Shown here: one piece after another, positions 1-13,600 of the stretch
Position numbering within the stretch: position 1 is the stretch's first letter
Layout: each line of letters begins with the position of its first letter
DNA from: Manis javanica
Lineage: Eukaryota; Chordata; Mammalia; Pholidota; Manidae
NCBI RefSeq assembly: GCF_040802235.1
Contig: NC_133167.1
Coordinates: 17,166,501 to 17,230,500, forward strand
Direction of reading: 5' to 3'
Length of the DNA: 64,000 bases
Notes under the pieces: generated by a model
What the model saw: the letters and a program-made list of their open reading frames with translations, nothing else
Database searches by the model: none
Told to the model about the DNA's origin: nothing
Position numbers and translations under genes: made by a program

Positions 1-445
1 TTAAACTACTAAAAACACTCTATTTCATCACTCATTTAATTCCATAAGTCTTTCCCCGCCTCCCTCCTCCCCTCCATTCCCACTGTGCTGCAGTGCTGGT
101 CCTTGGTCCAGTTACAGGGATGGAAACAGATCAGTTGTACTGTCTGGGGGGTTCTCAGAAGGCAGCCAAAGAACTGAGGTCGGTTTCCAAAGAACTGGAG
201 AGGGGGCGAGCAGCAACCAGCAAGTACTGGGTTCACGAGGCACACAGCTCAAGTGAAAACCTCTGAGCCAAGCTCTCCCATCTTGTGCTTCCCTTGGGCT
301 TCTCCTGGAAGAGTAGCACTTCTGGTCCAGGCGCTTGTGTCCTTTGAGATCTCCATTGGTTCGGTTCAGACAGTCAACTTTACTCAAACTCTCACCATTT
401 CCTGAGTCTTGGGGAGGGAGGTAGATTCAGTTAAGAGTACAGAAA

Positions 446-1417
446 TTTAATCAGTGGTCTAACTGGAAACCCATCCTACAATGGTGACTGCTTCTGAAAC
501 CCATCCACCATGTCACCAGCCTGCTCGCCCTAGCAACCTCTGAGCCAGGGCCCACTAATCAGAGACAGCAAAGGGAATAAGCGGAACACGAGACTTCCTG
601 TTATGGGGAAATCACAGCTCCTTCCACCCACCCCCTGGACTGTGTCTCTTGGTGTATGGATATAGACATAATCCTGTAGCAACTGGAATCATCGAGGTTC
701 CTTCACTGGAACCATGGGAAATTCAGCAGTTCACAAAACCTCTCATCTCACAGAGAGCTGAGAGCCAACATCCATGAGAGCAAAATCTAGAAGGTTAACA
801 AGGTCAGAACAGGAAGCCCTAGGACTACGTCTTAGGTGTGTCCATGAAAGGATAAGTGATCTGGAGGTGGTGAAGCCCCAAGACTAGGCTGATAGGAAAC
901 TGATTCATGGCATGGCCTCTCCTTGCCTGTCTACTGAGGAAATAGGAAGGTTGTCTAAGTGGCTCCACAGAACTGGGGTGCGGGTGGAGGGGGAGGTGTG
1001 TAACCTGAAGAAATGAGCACCCTCAGAGGAAGCTCCTCAATTACAGACAAAGGACTTCAGGCCCAAATATGTTCAGTATGTTTTCTCCCCTTAAGCTATA
1101 ACTCAATTACTGCACCAAGGCCTAAAACAAACCACACATGGCTCTCTAAAGGTACAAACCAAACCCTGCTTTATAAGGCTGAGTGGCCATCATTGGCTTC
1201 TCTGCTGAAATATGAGGTACCAGCCAGTGAACTTTCCTCACCTTCTCCCCATCCCCACCACCCCTCCAGCTCTCCAGATACACATCTTCTGCACTTCAAA
1301 AAAATACTCTGAGAAGGGGCCAGGTGGAGGAAGTCGGGGCTGGGCTGGCCAGCCGGCCGGTTCCCATGAGGTAGCTAACACTGGTGCTCCTGGGCAGGAG
1401 CTGTGGAGAGAGGACTG
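446..1417 (-). other. TTLL4: TTLL4 3'UTR (approximate)
   Basis: The sequence follows the TTLL4 stop codon (TGA, 1418-1420). No AATAAA is seen on the minus strand. An ATTAAA variant lies at 446-451 and another at 35-40, so the cleavage site is placed only tentatively near 430. The left edge is a guess; the body contains no other recognisable element. Confidence 0.5.
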
Positions 1418-1676
1418 TCATGGGCTCACAGCAGCCAGGAGGGAGTCACCAGTCGACTGAGAGACAGGGGAAGCACAGAGTCTCGAACTCCGCCCAGAGT
1501 ACTTGATCATAGGTACCACCTGGGTGGAAAGGCTAGGCTCTTTACTGCTATCTTCACTGTCCTTTGAGGAACTGGGTTTCCTGGGGAAAGGGGAAAGGCC
1601 AGGCTGGGTCTTCCTGGGCTTGGGCATGATCGCATCTTCAGACAGTGGCATGCTTCCCTTGAAGGAGCTGTGTTTT
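1418..1676 (-). CDS. TTLL4: TTLL4 coding exon 18 (last)
   Basis: Codes residues 1117-1202 and the stop. The acceptor is a pyrimidine-rich tract ending in CAG just right of 1676. The protein is Ser/Pro/Lys-rich ([16 protein letters not shown]), ends in SLLAAVSP, and matches the disordered tail of mammalian TTLL4. Confidence 0.93.
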
Positions 1677-4600
1677 CTGAAGGGAAACAGGTAGGAAAAG
1701 AAATGGCTGAGATGCTGTGTAGATGAGACTTTAACCTGTGATCTACCTTCAGAGTCTGGACCAGGAATTCATAACACTATGGCATTATAAACCATAACTA
1801 CATGGAAATATAAATAATCATAAAATGTATTTTATCTGAAGGCTTGCAAGTTTAAGTGCAAGTGTGGATGTGTGAAAGCAGGAGGGCTAAAGATTTCCTG
1901 CAGCTCGAAGATCTGGTTGACAGTGGCTGTTTTTGCAGACAGTCCTGTGCTCCAGCTCAGCTTCACTGGGTGTACCAGGAGCACTGGGAAGAAGCTGTGC
2001 CTGCACATTCTGATAACCCCACCAACCCCAATGGCACAGTGCTTATCTCGTCATAATCTGGGACAAGAGGAAGAAAACTCCCTGAACTCACACCCAACAC
2101 CCTTCCCTGGCCCAGGAAGCACTCACCCCAGCTTGCCAGACTCCAGTGTGGAGAAAGCATTGAGCATCATGTCACCCTTTGGGGCAGTCAGAAGTGATGT
2201 CGGGAGAGACCACTAAAAGTAAAGGAAGACAGAAGGCCAATAGGGCCAGGCAGAGGTCAGGCAGGAGTGTTTGGGATCTTGGGATTTTTTCCTAGCTCTA
2301 CCTCTGCATGATGATGGGGCTTCTCCCCTTTCCTACCCTTCAGGCATGGGCCCATATGGGAGAACGTCATGGTTCTCTCCCCATTCAGGCAACAAATTGA
2401 GGCAACACAGCACTCTTTGATCCTTGAAAGAAAGGTACTCAGGGAAGCCTAGAGGCAATTATTCCCTTGAAAAGGGTCATAAGATACAGAAATAGGGCCT
2501 TGGAGAGAAGGGTCTGGACCTACACCCAACCCAGGTGCACTCTGAAGGTGAAGAAGGGAGGGCCTGAGACGGTGCAGTCTCCCTTCTTCCCAATGGCATC
2601 ACTCACCATTGGAGCAGAATCAGAGATGGCTCCTGTGTGGAACCCTTTGTAGCACCAACTCCGAAGCAGATCTACTCCTAGGATGAGATTAGCAGGGGCA
2701 GGACTTAAGAGGGTGGAATCAACTGGCCAATTCTTCCTGCCAAAAAGGCCCACTTTTGGTCACTGAGATTTAATCACTCACTATACATGGATCCTGCAGG
2801 TAGGGAAGACATATCACCTTTGAGTTTGTTGCCATGGTACTTCTGCTCCCATTGGGTGGTGAGAATGTTGAAATATCGCGGGTGCTCAAAAAAGCGGAGA
2901 TAGCGAGAGGAGATTCGAGAAGGAAAAATTCTTTCAAATTGACCACGGCGAGAAAACTCATCCTCCATCTCAACCAGAATTCGAACATCGTCTGGTGTCA
3001 GGACGTCCAGCACGGATGCATAGAAGTCCTAAGGCCCAAGGAATAGGGAGCAAGAGGGTATGACAGAGAATATAAGCCAGAGGCAGAGAATCAAGAACCT
3101 GGGGGTCAGGGTGCATGGCTCTAGGGTTCTAGGGCTCCAGGACTCTCAGGACTACCAAGGCAGCCTCATGGGCCAGCTCTGGATCATGTCTGTTTCCAAA
3201 TCTACTGAGCTTAGCTGGGGGAGGAAGATACTCTTGGTCAGGGTGAGGGGAGCTGCAGGGCATAGAGGTTAAGTGGCTTGTTGGATGGAGTCAAAATCAA
3301 AGTCCAGCAACTCAGATTTGGTACCAGCCTGTGTCTGCCACTCTTACTCTGGATCCCTCAATCTGCTCTGAGAAAGTCAAGATTCCCAGAGGCTCACTAC
3401 ACTTCAGGGAAAGAAACCCAGAGGGTCTACAGCTAACATGGGTAGTATAGGATTTTTCTAAGAGCAATGGTTCTTAAGCACATGATAAAGGCCATCAACT
3501 CTCCCAAAACAACACACACGCCAACAAATCTCTGCCTCACCAAGAGGACTACAGACCTGGGTTAGGAAACCCTGCCCTCGATAGAGGAAAAAACTAGTTG
3601 TCTTGGGGTCCCAAATGTTTGACCAAGGAAGCTTCCTGCTGGCTTTGGATGAAGCCAATCTCCTACCTGATCAGGAATTTTCTGGGTCAAATAATAGGCT
3701 TTCTTCATCTTCTGTGCAGTGAAGTGCTCTGGGGCCACTCGACATTTGTTCTTGGGGGAGCTGGGCAGGCTGAGGGCGAGGGGCAGAAAGGGAGCAAAAA
3801 GTAAGGTCAGCAGCTTCACATCCTGAAGACATGTGGAAGAGGGTCCAGCCTAGAACTTTGAGCTTAGCTGGGGGAGGAAGACACTCTTGATTGAGGTCAG
3901 CGGAACCACTGGGTCACACAAGTTAAGTGGTTTCTTGGATGGAGTCACACCCCTCTCAGGAGAAGACAAAGAAGTGTGGAAAGATATTTATTATTTGAAT
4001 AGACCAGATTGCAATGCACTCTACTCAAGTAACCTGTCTGAGAGTTAAAGATCAAGTACCATGGAAGAACTCAGAGCACCCTCCTTAGGTCGCATTTCAA
4101 TGATAAAAAGGAGCACGCTGGAATAGTTGCTCTATACTTCCATTTAGTTTAATTTACTGAACAGTTACTAAAGACCCAGCTTGGCCCTACTGGTTGTGTA
4201 ATCCTAGGCAAACTACCTGACCTCTCTGCACCTCAGTACCATCACTCACATTACTGTGATCACTACTGAGACAGACACACATATGGCCCTCCAAGCTCAC
4301 AGGATAATGGTGCCAAATGACAAGTAACTACAGCACAGAGCCAAACATGAGTCTACAAGACATGGGGGGAAATCAAGTTTTGTTACCTGCAAATCAGGGT
4401 TTGAGTTCCAGCTATACCGATTCATAAGTGAATGACCTTTGATGGGTTACTTAATGCCAGTGATTTTCAGTTTCCTCATCTGTAAACTACTAACACCAAC
4501 CTCATGGGGTTGCTGTGGGGATAAGCTATAGGTTTTTCCTTACAATAGCAGTTCCTGACTAAATATTAGCTCCCTTCCCTTAAGAGGGGTTCCAAGTGGC

Positions 4601-7600
4601 TTTGATAGCCACACTGAGCTGGCTTCACAAAGATGTACCGAGCTAGGCTTTGATTGATGCGTGAGGTCACAACAGGAAGGTCTGACTGAGGGGGATTTCA
4701 GGAGGAAGAAACCCATGAGCAGAGGAGGGGATGCTATGGAGAACAGTTAGCAGCAACAGGTATGTCAGAAAGGAAATTGGATTAACTAATCCTTAAGGAT
4801 CCTTCCAACCTTGAGGTTTTTTAGATCTGATGTAAGTGATCTGATTTGTCAGCAGACAAGGGCCAGGCAGAAGAGTAAAGGGAGGAGCCCCTGACAGGAG
4901 GCTGGAACTTCAAATGTGCATGTGAGTAGTTAAGAGCTCATTCCTCAGACCCTGTGGAGATTCTTGAGCAGGGAAGCAGGAAGAGCAAACATGCTTCTAG
5001 GGGTAGTGATGTGGCAGAGGTGTGTGAGTAGACTGTGGGAGCAGATGGAGCAGCAAGGAGACCTCGCAGGAGGGAGCACCCAGACACTATACCCCCAAGT
5101 CACCACAGGGTGGTTCATGCTGCCAGTAGGGTTCAGACAAGCCAGGCTGACCTGGTGGTAGAGCTGCTGGAGCTGCTGGAGCCAGAAACAATATCCTCTG
5201 CATTGGGCAGAACAAAGCCTGCCAGGTTCAGAAGGTCACGGATCATCTGGCCTTTGATGCTGATGTCCAGTGGAGAGCTGGAGTGGAGGCTTCAGGGAAA
5301 ATATGCAGAGTGGTAAAAGCACACTCCAAAACTGCTTCTGGTCATATGTCCAAGTCAGTGCTAAGCCCCACTTACCCCCTGGTTTCCCTGGGATGAAAGG
5401 GTTCAAATATTCAAATTCATCAGTACCACTGTGGGAGTCTTCCTGCCCCATAGATAGTGAATAATCTCATTCATGGTGGTTCCAGCCCATGACCTTGGTT
5501 TGCTAGGGAAGGAGCATGCAGTAGCAATCACGTTTAAATGAAAAACTTTTAACAATCTCTCTCCATCCTCAAATAACCTTGAGATAATGTAAAGAATGAG
5601 TGAATGAGCAAATAAATAGACCATGATGGGAAAGCACAAATTCTAGTGAAGGAAATACCTTTCCAAAGTCAGCAAGACTACAGCAGAAACAGGATCATGA
5701 GGATACAGGAAGGGTTCTACTGTGAGTGCCCTGAGAATACCACCTACCTCGGGGAAATGTTGACTTCCAGGACCCACGGCTTGAGGTTCTCATCCAGCAT
5801 GATGTCAAAGCCAAAGAGCTCATGGCAGCTGTAGGGCCGCCGCACATACATCTTCAAAAGGTTGGTCACATAGGGTTCTGACCTGGTCACAGGGAGAACA
5901 TAGTATTAAGCCCAGATCCTCCCAGAAGGCCTTACCTAGAGCCGCCCCACCAATGGTGTGGCCCAGAGATGGGGAAAGAGAAGCAACCCAGGACAAGCAG
6001 TTCTCAAGAGATGCCTCTGTGCTACAGCCAGCTTCCAGGGATGAAGTTTGGTAAAAGAGTAGAATTTAACTCTGGCCACTGCTTGCTATTCCCTATTCTC
6101 AGCAACTGAAACACAGCATCGTCAAAGTCTACAGCACAGCAGTGTTGAGACCTATGAGAAAAGAGAGGTTTCCGTGTCAGGCCCCATACCCAGGGAAGCA
6201 GTGTGACTCACGAGATGATGGTTTTGACAACAGCATCCTTTATCTTCTCCCAGATGGCATCACTATTTACTCCCTTCTGGCTCAAGTAGTTCCATAAAGC
6301 CTTCAGTGCCCTGCAAGGCAGAGAAGGAGGAGGGAGTATTTGGGGTTATAGTCTATGAATGATCATGAGGGAAAGAGAAAGAAAAAGATATAAGAAACCC
6401 AAAGGTATTTTCTTCATAGCTCTTCTTTTGATGTTTTGCATTAAGAAAGAGATAAGTTTGGATGCAAATGGACCAATTCTGAATTGCCAAGTATTATATA
6501 GTCTTTGGGTCTTATATTAATCCTCCACTCACCATCCCCATGAACCTCCCCAAACCCCAGAACCCTGTGCTCCTCTAGGACTCCACTTGACAGGGACACT
6601 GCCTGAGTACCATTTGTGGCCCTGGCAGGCTGTTTCATCTTCATTGGCCTGGTACTCAGCATTCTTTTTATTGACACTGTAGTTGGTCAGGTGCATGAAC
6701 TTGTTACCAAGGCTCTTCATGGAAGAGGAATACCTGGAAATGAAGAGAAGAAAGGTAGAGGTGAGATGGTGAAATAGCAGATGAACAATGGTCCAAACAT
6801 TTCCCCAAATCCTGAGGAGGTAAAGGACAAGCAGACAAATCTTCTCAGAAGCACAAGGGCCTGAGAAGTCTATCTGTTGGTTAAGGTTTCTAAAACACCA
6901 CAGCTAAATTCATCTCCTTTATCCCACCTTAGTCCTGCCAGAAAACCCTCCCCAGATTCAATGAAGTACAGAAACTACTTACTTCCCATTCCTCATGTGA
7001 TATTTTGATTTATTATAAGAAATACAGACATATTATTGCCCTCTGCTCCCAGTTCCTAAGAGAGAGCTCTTAAAGCCCTTATAATTCCTAAGTGGTAAGA
7101 GCCCTAGGAGCATCTTTTGTTCTAATATTTGGTCTTTGATCCCAATTCCTGACACTGTGCTCCTAAAGCCCTTGTAATTTCCTGGGTGATAGGGAATCAT
7201 TTTGTTCTAACAAGGTGACTTCAGGTGGGTTCTTGGATGGGGTCTGGTCAGTGGAAAAACCAATCCATCATTAGAAGCTTAGAAATTTTAGCCTCACCTC
7301 CCATTCTCTTAAGAAGGAAGAAGGGCTGAAAATTGTGTTAATGACCAAACATGCCTACCTGATAAAGCCTCCATAGAACCCCCAAAAGTAGGGGGTTTGG
7401 AGAGCCTCTGAGGGGGTGAAAACACTTGGCAGTGCTGGGAGAGTGGCATACCCAGAGAGGTAACCTTTCCTACACACCTTGTCCTACATATTTGTTTCAC
7501 CTGGCTGTTCATCTAATGCCACATCCATTTATAATAAACCAGTAAACATAAGTACACTGTTTTCCTGAGTTCTGTGAGCAGCTCTAGCAAGTTAATTGGA

Positions 7601-10600
7601 CCTGAGGAGGGAATCCCAGGAACCCCTGATTATATAGCCAATTTGTCAGAGGCATGGTGGTAACCTGGACTTGTGACTGGCATCTGGTGGGGAAGGGGGT
7701 AGGCTTACGAGCTTGAGCCCCTAACCTGTGGGATCTGATGCTGTCTCTGGGGAGACACTATCAGAATTGGGTTAAATTGAGGACACCCTGCTGGTATCAT
7801 GGAGAATTGCCTCATGTAGGGAAAAACCCAGGCATTTGGTGGCCAGAAGTAGCAGAAGTGAAGTGTTCTCTGTAAAAATAAAGGGGTCACAGGAGGAAAG
7901 AAAACTAGGTTTTCCCAAATATACCCATCTTCACCTTTGCTAACAAAACTGCCAAAACATTTGTCATTTCTGTTTGATTTCCTCCAGTTTCCCTCTGTCT
8001 CGGGGAAACAAACCCCCACAACTGTCAGGGTGAGGCCTCACCACTACCACATACTTGCAACTGGCAAAGCGGACAAGTCCATCTGAAAAGAGGTAAATCC
8101 GTAGAGGATCATAGGAGGTGACGTAAACATAGATTCGCAGATCGAACTTGCTGCCACTGATGAGGTAGGGTTTGTGCAGATACCTACAGAGGGAAAGGCC
8201 AGATTCAGGGACATGACAGATGAAACTGGGCTCAGTGCATAACTGAGCCATGGCAAAAGCCAGCTAATAGACCCTGAGATGATGACCTTAAAACAGTTGG
8301 CTGACAAAGGTCTTTAGTTGGGAGGACAAAGGGCAGAACACTGTAAAAAAGGAACCTCCAGGCTGAAAAGATGGGAAAATGGGGAGTGGGATCTGAAATG
8401 GAAACAGGCTCACCTCTGAACCAGAAGGGGCCTTCGCTTGGGGAGCTGACTCCACTTGTGAATGACCTGGATGCCAATGCCTCGAGCCGATGCTGGCTAG
8501 AAGTCAAGTGGAAAGGAGATGGGATTTGATCTTGGCCTAAAACTCCATTGTTCCCGTTCTCAGACTGCAGCCAACTACACACGGTGATTCACTCACTGGT
8601 TTAACAATCCACTTTTGGCGGCTGCTACTCTCCCAGGCTTTGCGCAGGAGCTTGGCATCCTGGGGCAGGATAAAAGACTGAGGGAAGAAGCTGAACTCCT
8701 TCTTGCCAAAGCGGCTCTGCATGCGGGACAGGTTCCGCCACAGTCGGTCCTTTCGCCCAATCTGGAATGAACCTGGGAAATGGTTCAGCTACAGAAGGGG
8801 TAAAAGGTAAGAGCAGGGCCAAGGTCCACGTGAGACTGCAGGAGGACAGCAAGACTCACTACACCTTTTCCAACCTCCTTAGCAACATCTAAGCTCCTGT
8901 TCTATTTTATTAGCACAGTCTGATGGTCCTTAAGTATTCAGCTGCTGAGCACTCACCAAAAGATGTTTGAAACACAAAACACAGCAAAATCTAGTGCCCT
9001 CTAGGAGTTGACAGTTTATTACATAAATAGTGATTAAGACACGCATGATATTCACTTTAAGTGCAAAGGAAAAGATTTTTCCACAACAGCTTATAGGAAA
9101 AAGACAGGAAAGTACCTGGCCTTTGGTAAGACTGGGGGAAAGGGACTCATTCAGTCTAGCAAGAGGCTAGAGTTCTCTTTACACACATGGAGGAATGGAG
9201 GCAATGTGCAGTAGTTAACAGGAGAAACATAACAAACTTAAAACAGATGTTGCATCTGAAGACACATTAGAGGAAAAGTGCCTTTGAGAGGCTGCAAGTG
9301 CCCCAAGACACTTCACCCAAACTGCCAGCTTTGCATGCTCTGCCAGGGTCTCATTGCACCCTCCTCCTGTACTTTCTCTACCCTTCTATACACATTCCTG
9401 ACTTCCTCATGGTCATCCTTCTTTACTCCTACTTCCGGCACCAGACTCCTCCAGCCCAGACCAAAGTCCAGGGGAAGAGCTCCTTAGAAAAGGCCTCTAC
9501 CTTCTGATGCTCCCGAATGGACCGGAAACTAGGAGACTTCATGTGGTGACCCCAGCAGCCCAGCCAGTCGTCATTTCCTACAGAAGGCACATCAGAGAGT
9601 CAGTCCTGCTGGCAGCTCAGTCCCTGAGTCAGAGAGGCTCAGAGGCCCCAGAAATACCATTGGGCCTGGGCACAGCTCCCAGGCCTGGTTTTCTGAGAGT
9701 TGTCATGGAGCTGTCCTACATGAGGCCCTGGGGTCATGGACAGAACAATGGCCCTCTGTCTTCTAACTGTGAGGAACAGGCGCCAGTCCAGAGGGATTTC
9801 AGAGCTATGTCCTCCTATGAGGTTGGAAAATTGAGGGCAGGGTCCCCACATAGCAGGAGGTGTCTAGGGCTCTCCTCCAATTCAAAGCCCATCTGGTGGG
9901 GCAGAGGGCAGGCTCCCAGGAAAGCAAGTGACTCACTCTTGCTGATTTTGAAGTGGGACCGTCCAATGGTCTGCTTGACAATGTTGGGTGTCACGGTGCT
10001 CATCTTCCACCGGAGCAGTTTTCTCTGCTCGCAGGGAAGTTTCTCCACTGGGGAAAGGTGGCCGGTGTGGGGCCGGAAGAGGGTGAAGAAGAGCAGGAGA
10101 GTCATGGTGAAAAGAGGAAAATGATGGCACTGTTGCTAACCTTCCCTGGGTAGGCAAGTCACTAAGTATTGCTCCAGATCAGAGTTTCAAAGGAGCACAC
10201 TTTGGGGAAGAAAGAGGGATACACAGGAATGAGGAACACAGACAAGAGGGGAGGTTGAGAGGGTAAAGAAACAAGGCTAGAGGGCAAGAACAAAGCATGA
10301 GAGTATGGGGCTGAGAATGGTCAGCGAAAGGACAAATAAGAAAAAGGTTCCCATATCAGACTGGTGAACCAGGGAGGGAACTGGGCACTGTAATGGCCAT
10401 TCTGGAAGGCCTATTGCCATCCCCTCCCAAATGCACTAGCATCCTTCTCCTGGGGGTTCTTCTGGGCTCGGACACTTGGCCAGGTTTACCTCTCTCATTC
10501 CGAGTACCAAAATAGATGGTGGGGGGCACGTTGGGAAAGAGACTGTAGATGAGAGCTGGTCGGACAACTTTCTCATTGGAAAGGGGTTTGGTCAAAATTT

Positions 10601-13600
10601 CCATGCAGCTTCTAAAATAAAAAACAGACACAGCCCTTATGTGCTGTTACTATTCATATCATTTCTTTCAGGGTGCTGTCTTTTATGAGTCTACAAAAAT
10701 AAGTATTTGATAATTATTTTGCAAATATTACTTTCTAAGTGCAGGGCTAACCTATACAACAGCCACACCATTAAATGTCACCCAAAGGCAAGATTTTCTA
10801 ATACTTTATTCTATGATAGAGCTCCAAAATTTCTGTGATAAGCCACAGGCATGAAGCCCCTAATAAGAGTGGTTCTGAGAGCAGGTAATGAGTTTGGGTG
10901 GATAATAGCAGAGGAATATGCTACACTAAGACAAAGAAAAATACATGAAAAGAGAAAACAAATGATATGGATAATTAAAAATGAGGAAAAGCAGAAAAGA
11001 CCTAAGAAAAGGTACAGATATTTTTAAAGAGAAAAAGCAATAGAAAAAAAGAAATGGTGATACTTCTAACTCATTTTACATTTAGGTTTCTCTGAAGATA
11101 CACAGATGATTAAATACTCTTCTACATTTTGGAAATTTGTGACACCAGATTTTTATGTAACAGTATGATAATGCAGGGCTGGAAGTCTGGGGCAGTGGAA
11201 CCACAGGGTCCCAGGCTGTTGTTCCAGCAATGGCTCAGCCAAGGCTATCTCAAGGAGTCTCAAAACAGTGAACACCTCAACTGTCTATCAGGTATAAGCT
11301 GACAGACCCAAACCAATCCTTTAAATAGCATTGAAAATGGAGAGAACAGTTACGACTCTCTATACTAAGCTGAAAACTGGAAGGGACAAAAAATGAGCAT
11401 CTATCAATGAACTACACAGCTAACACTCACCGAGAGATCACTGCTACCGACTCGCTGGGGGAGACAGCACTGAAGGAGGAGCACTCGGAATCTCCTGGGG
11501 AGTTGGGAGAGGAGGCAAATCATTAATGTAGGTGATAAAGTGAGCCAAAGAGCTAGTATACAATTTGGTAGCCCCCTTGCCTAGACGGTGGTGACCACTT
11601 CTCAGCTGGAGGTGAGAGGATCCCCTACTCACCCTCCTCCTCTTCATTCTCATCATGGCTGCAGCAGTCTTCCAAACCACTGACTAGCTCTTCTTCTAGA
11701 TCTTCAGCCTCAACCTGGTCCAGCTGGAGGTCAGTAGCTGAACTATAAGAAAGAACCATGCCTTTGGTCCAACCAACTCCATAAGACAGGCCCAGTTATG
11801 TTCTCACTCCTTCATCATCTCTCAGTGTTTGTCTCTTCCCCAGTCACTGATCTGCTGTCTCTTGCCTGGATCTCACAATGCATTTCTCTGGCCCTCAGAG
11901 CTTAGGTCTAGCCATAGCCCCTCAACCCTACACCCCTTATTCTGCAGAGAGGCAAACACAAAACACCACCAATAAATGTCTAGTAATTGACTTCAAAGTC
12001 CCCCAGACCTCTCTCTGAGGACTCAGAGCAAGGCCTTAGGGAACCAAGGTTCCAGAGAAGTAAGAAGGTACAAGAGAAGGAGCCAAGTATGTGTATGCCC
12101 TAATTCTGAAACAGCGGTCATAACAGGAATGACTGAGAACCTGATTTGGTTTGGAGTTAGGTAGAAAAGTTACAGGCCCCAAGACATGGTATTTGGAATT
12201 CTTATTTCTCCCTGGTTATAATCTAAAACAGGGGTCAGCAAACTCTTCCTCTAAAGGATCAAATAGTAAATTTTTCAGTTTTGTGGGATACTCAGTCTGT
12301 TGCAACTACTTAACCTACCAACATAACAAGAAAGCAGCCACAGATGGTAGTAAATGAATGGATGAGGCTGCATATCAATAAAACTTTACAAAAGCAGGCA
12401 GTGGGTGGGATTTGGCCCAACAAGCTGTAGTTTGCTGACTTCTGCCCTAACATGAAAAATAAAACTCCAGGGCAGCTAAAAAGTAAAACCAGCTTTCCAA
12501 AACGCAGGTTCAGTGCCAGCACATTACAGTGTACACATTCTACTTCTCTAAAGGAACCAAAAACTCCCTCCAACTTACCCAGTATCTCTAGCAGGTGAGT
12601 CTAGCTCCCTGACTTCCTTAGGCTCCTCCTTCTCAAGCTCGCCCAGATGGATGGAAGAGAGCTGGGTGGCCACATCAGCTACACCAAGGGGCTGAGGGGG
12701 AGGAGGTAGAACTGGAATTTTTTCTCCTCCAAGTGGTGGTGAGCTGATCGCAGATCCACAGGCGGGGCTATGGCTGAGCCCACTGGCATGTGATGCAAAG
12801 AGGTGAATGCTGATGCGTTTGGTACAGAAGGCTGTACTATCCAACTCCATGGGGTCTGAAGCTCCAGAGAGGATCTTACTGTCTGTTCCACCATCCTCCT
12901 GAGGGAGCTGCTGGCCTATCACAGGAGGCTTCCACAGCCTGTTCCTTTTGAGATCCCATGGCAAGGTGGGGTTCATGAAACAACATTGTTCAAACTGGTG
13001 ACCTTTCCTTGGCTTCTTCTCAAAGCCTCTTGTAGTCAGCCTCCTCACAGCCTCAGTGAACTGGATCTCCTTAGTCAGAGCCTTGGAAAACGAATTGTCA
13101 TCTAGGCCACAGGGACGTGGCTCTGCCTTTGTAGCTAAGTTATTCTGGTGGTACTGGGGAGCACCAACACTGGTGGTGGGAGTGTCTGAGGAGCTAGGGG
13201 TGGGCTGGGTGCCATGAGCAGGGGCATCATCTAGGATAGTGTCATTGCTCTTGGGTACCTTGTGTCCAATAGGCTGGAGGGCACAGTCTCCAGTGTCCCC
13301 TGAATGATGCCAGGAGACGAGTTGGACCTTGGGTGAAGATATTGGCTTCAGGCCCTCTGTGGCCTGCAAAAAAGGCACTTTAGTGCTACTTGGCCGCATG
13401 AAGGAGTTGTTATTTAGCGTGGGCTTGTAGGAGGAGGGAGCAGAGGAGAGTGGAGATGGGATCTTCCCTGAGATGGCAGAGGCCAGGCCCTTCCCTGAAG
13501 GGTTTTCCCCAGCTGCTCCCAGTGAGAGGTGTGGATCTGTGGATGCAGATGCCATGGGCTGCGCCATTGGGGAGATCATGGGAGAAGTGGCCTTATTGGC

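Noticed and set aside
3840..3950. Repeat of text from 3,205-3,285 (TTAGCTGGGGGAGGAAGA, then TGG and GTTGGATGGAGTCA-like)
   Set aside because: A small local duplication of intronic sequence; no feature attached.
9507..10124. 205-codon plus-strand open frame
   Set aside because: Overlaps TTLL4 exons 5 and 6 on the opposite strand, has no domain and ends in basic low-complexity text; chance frame.
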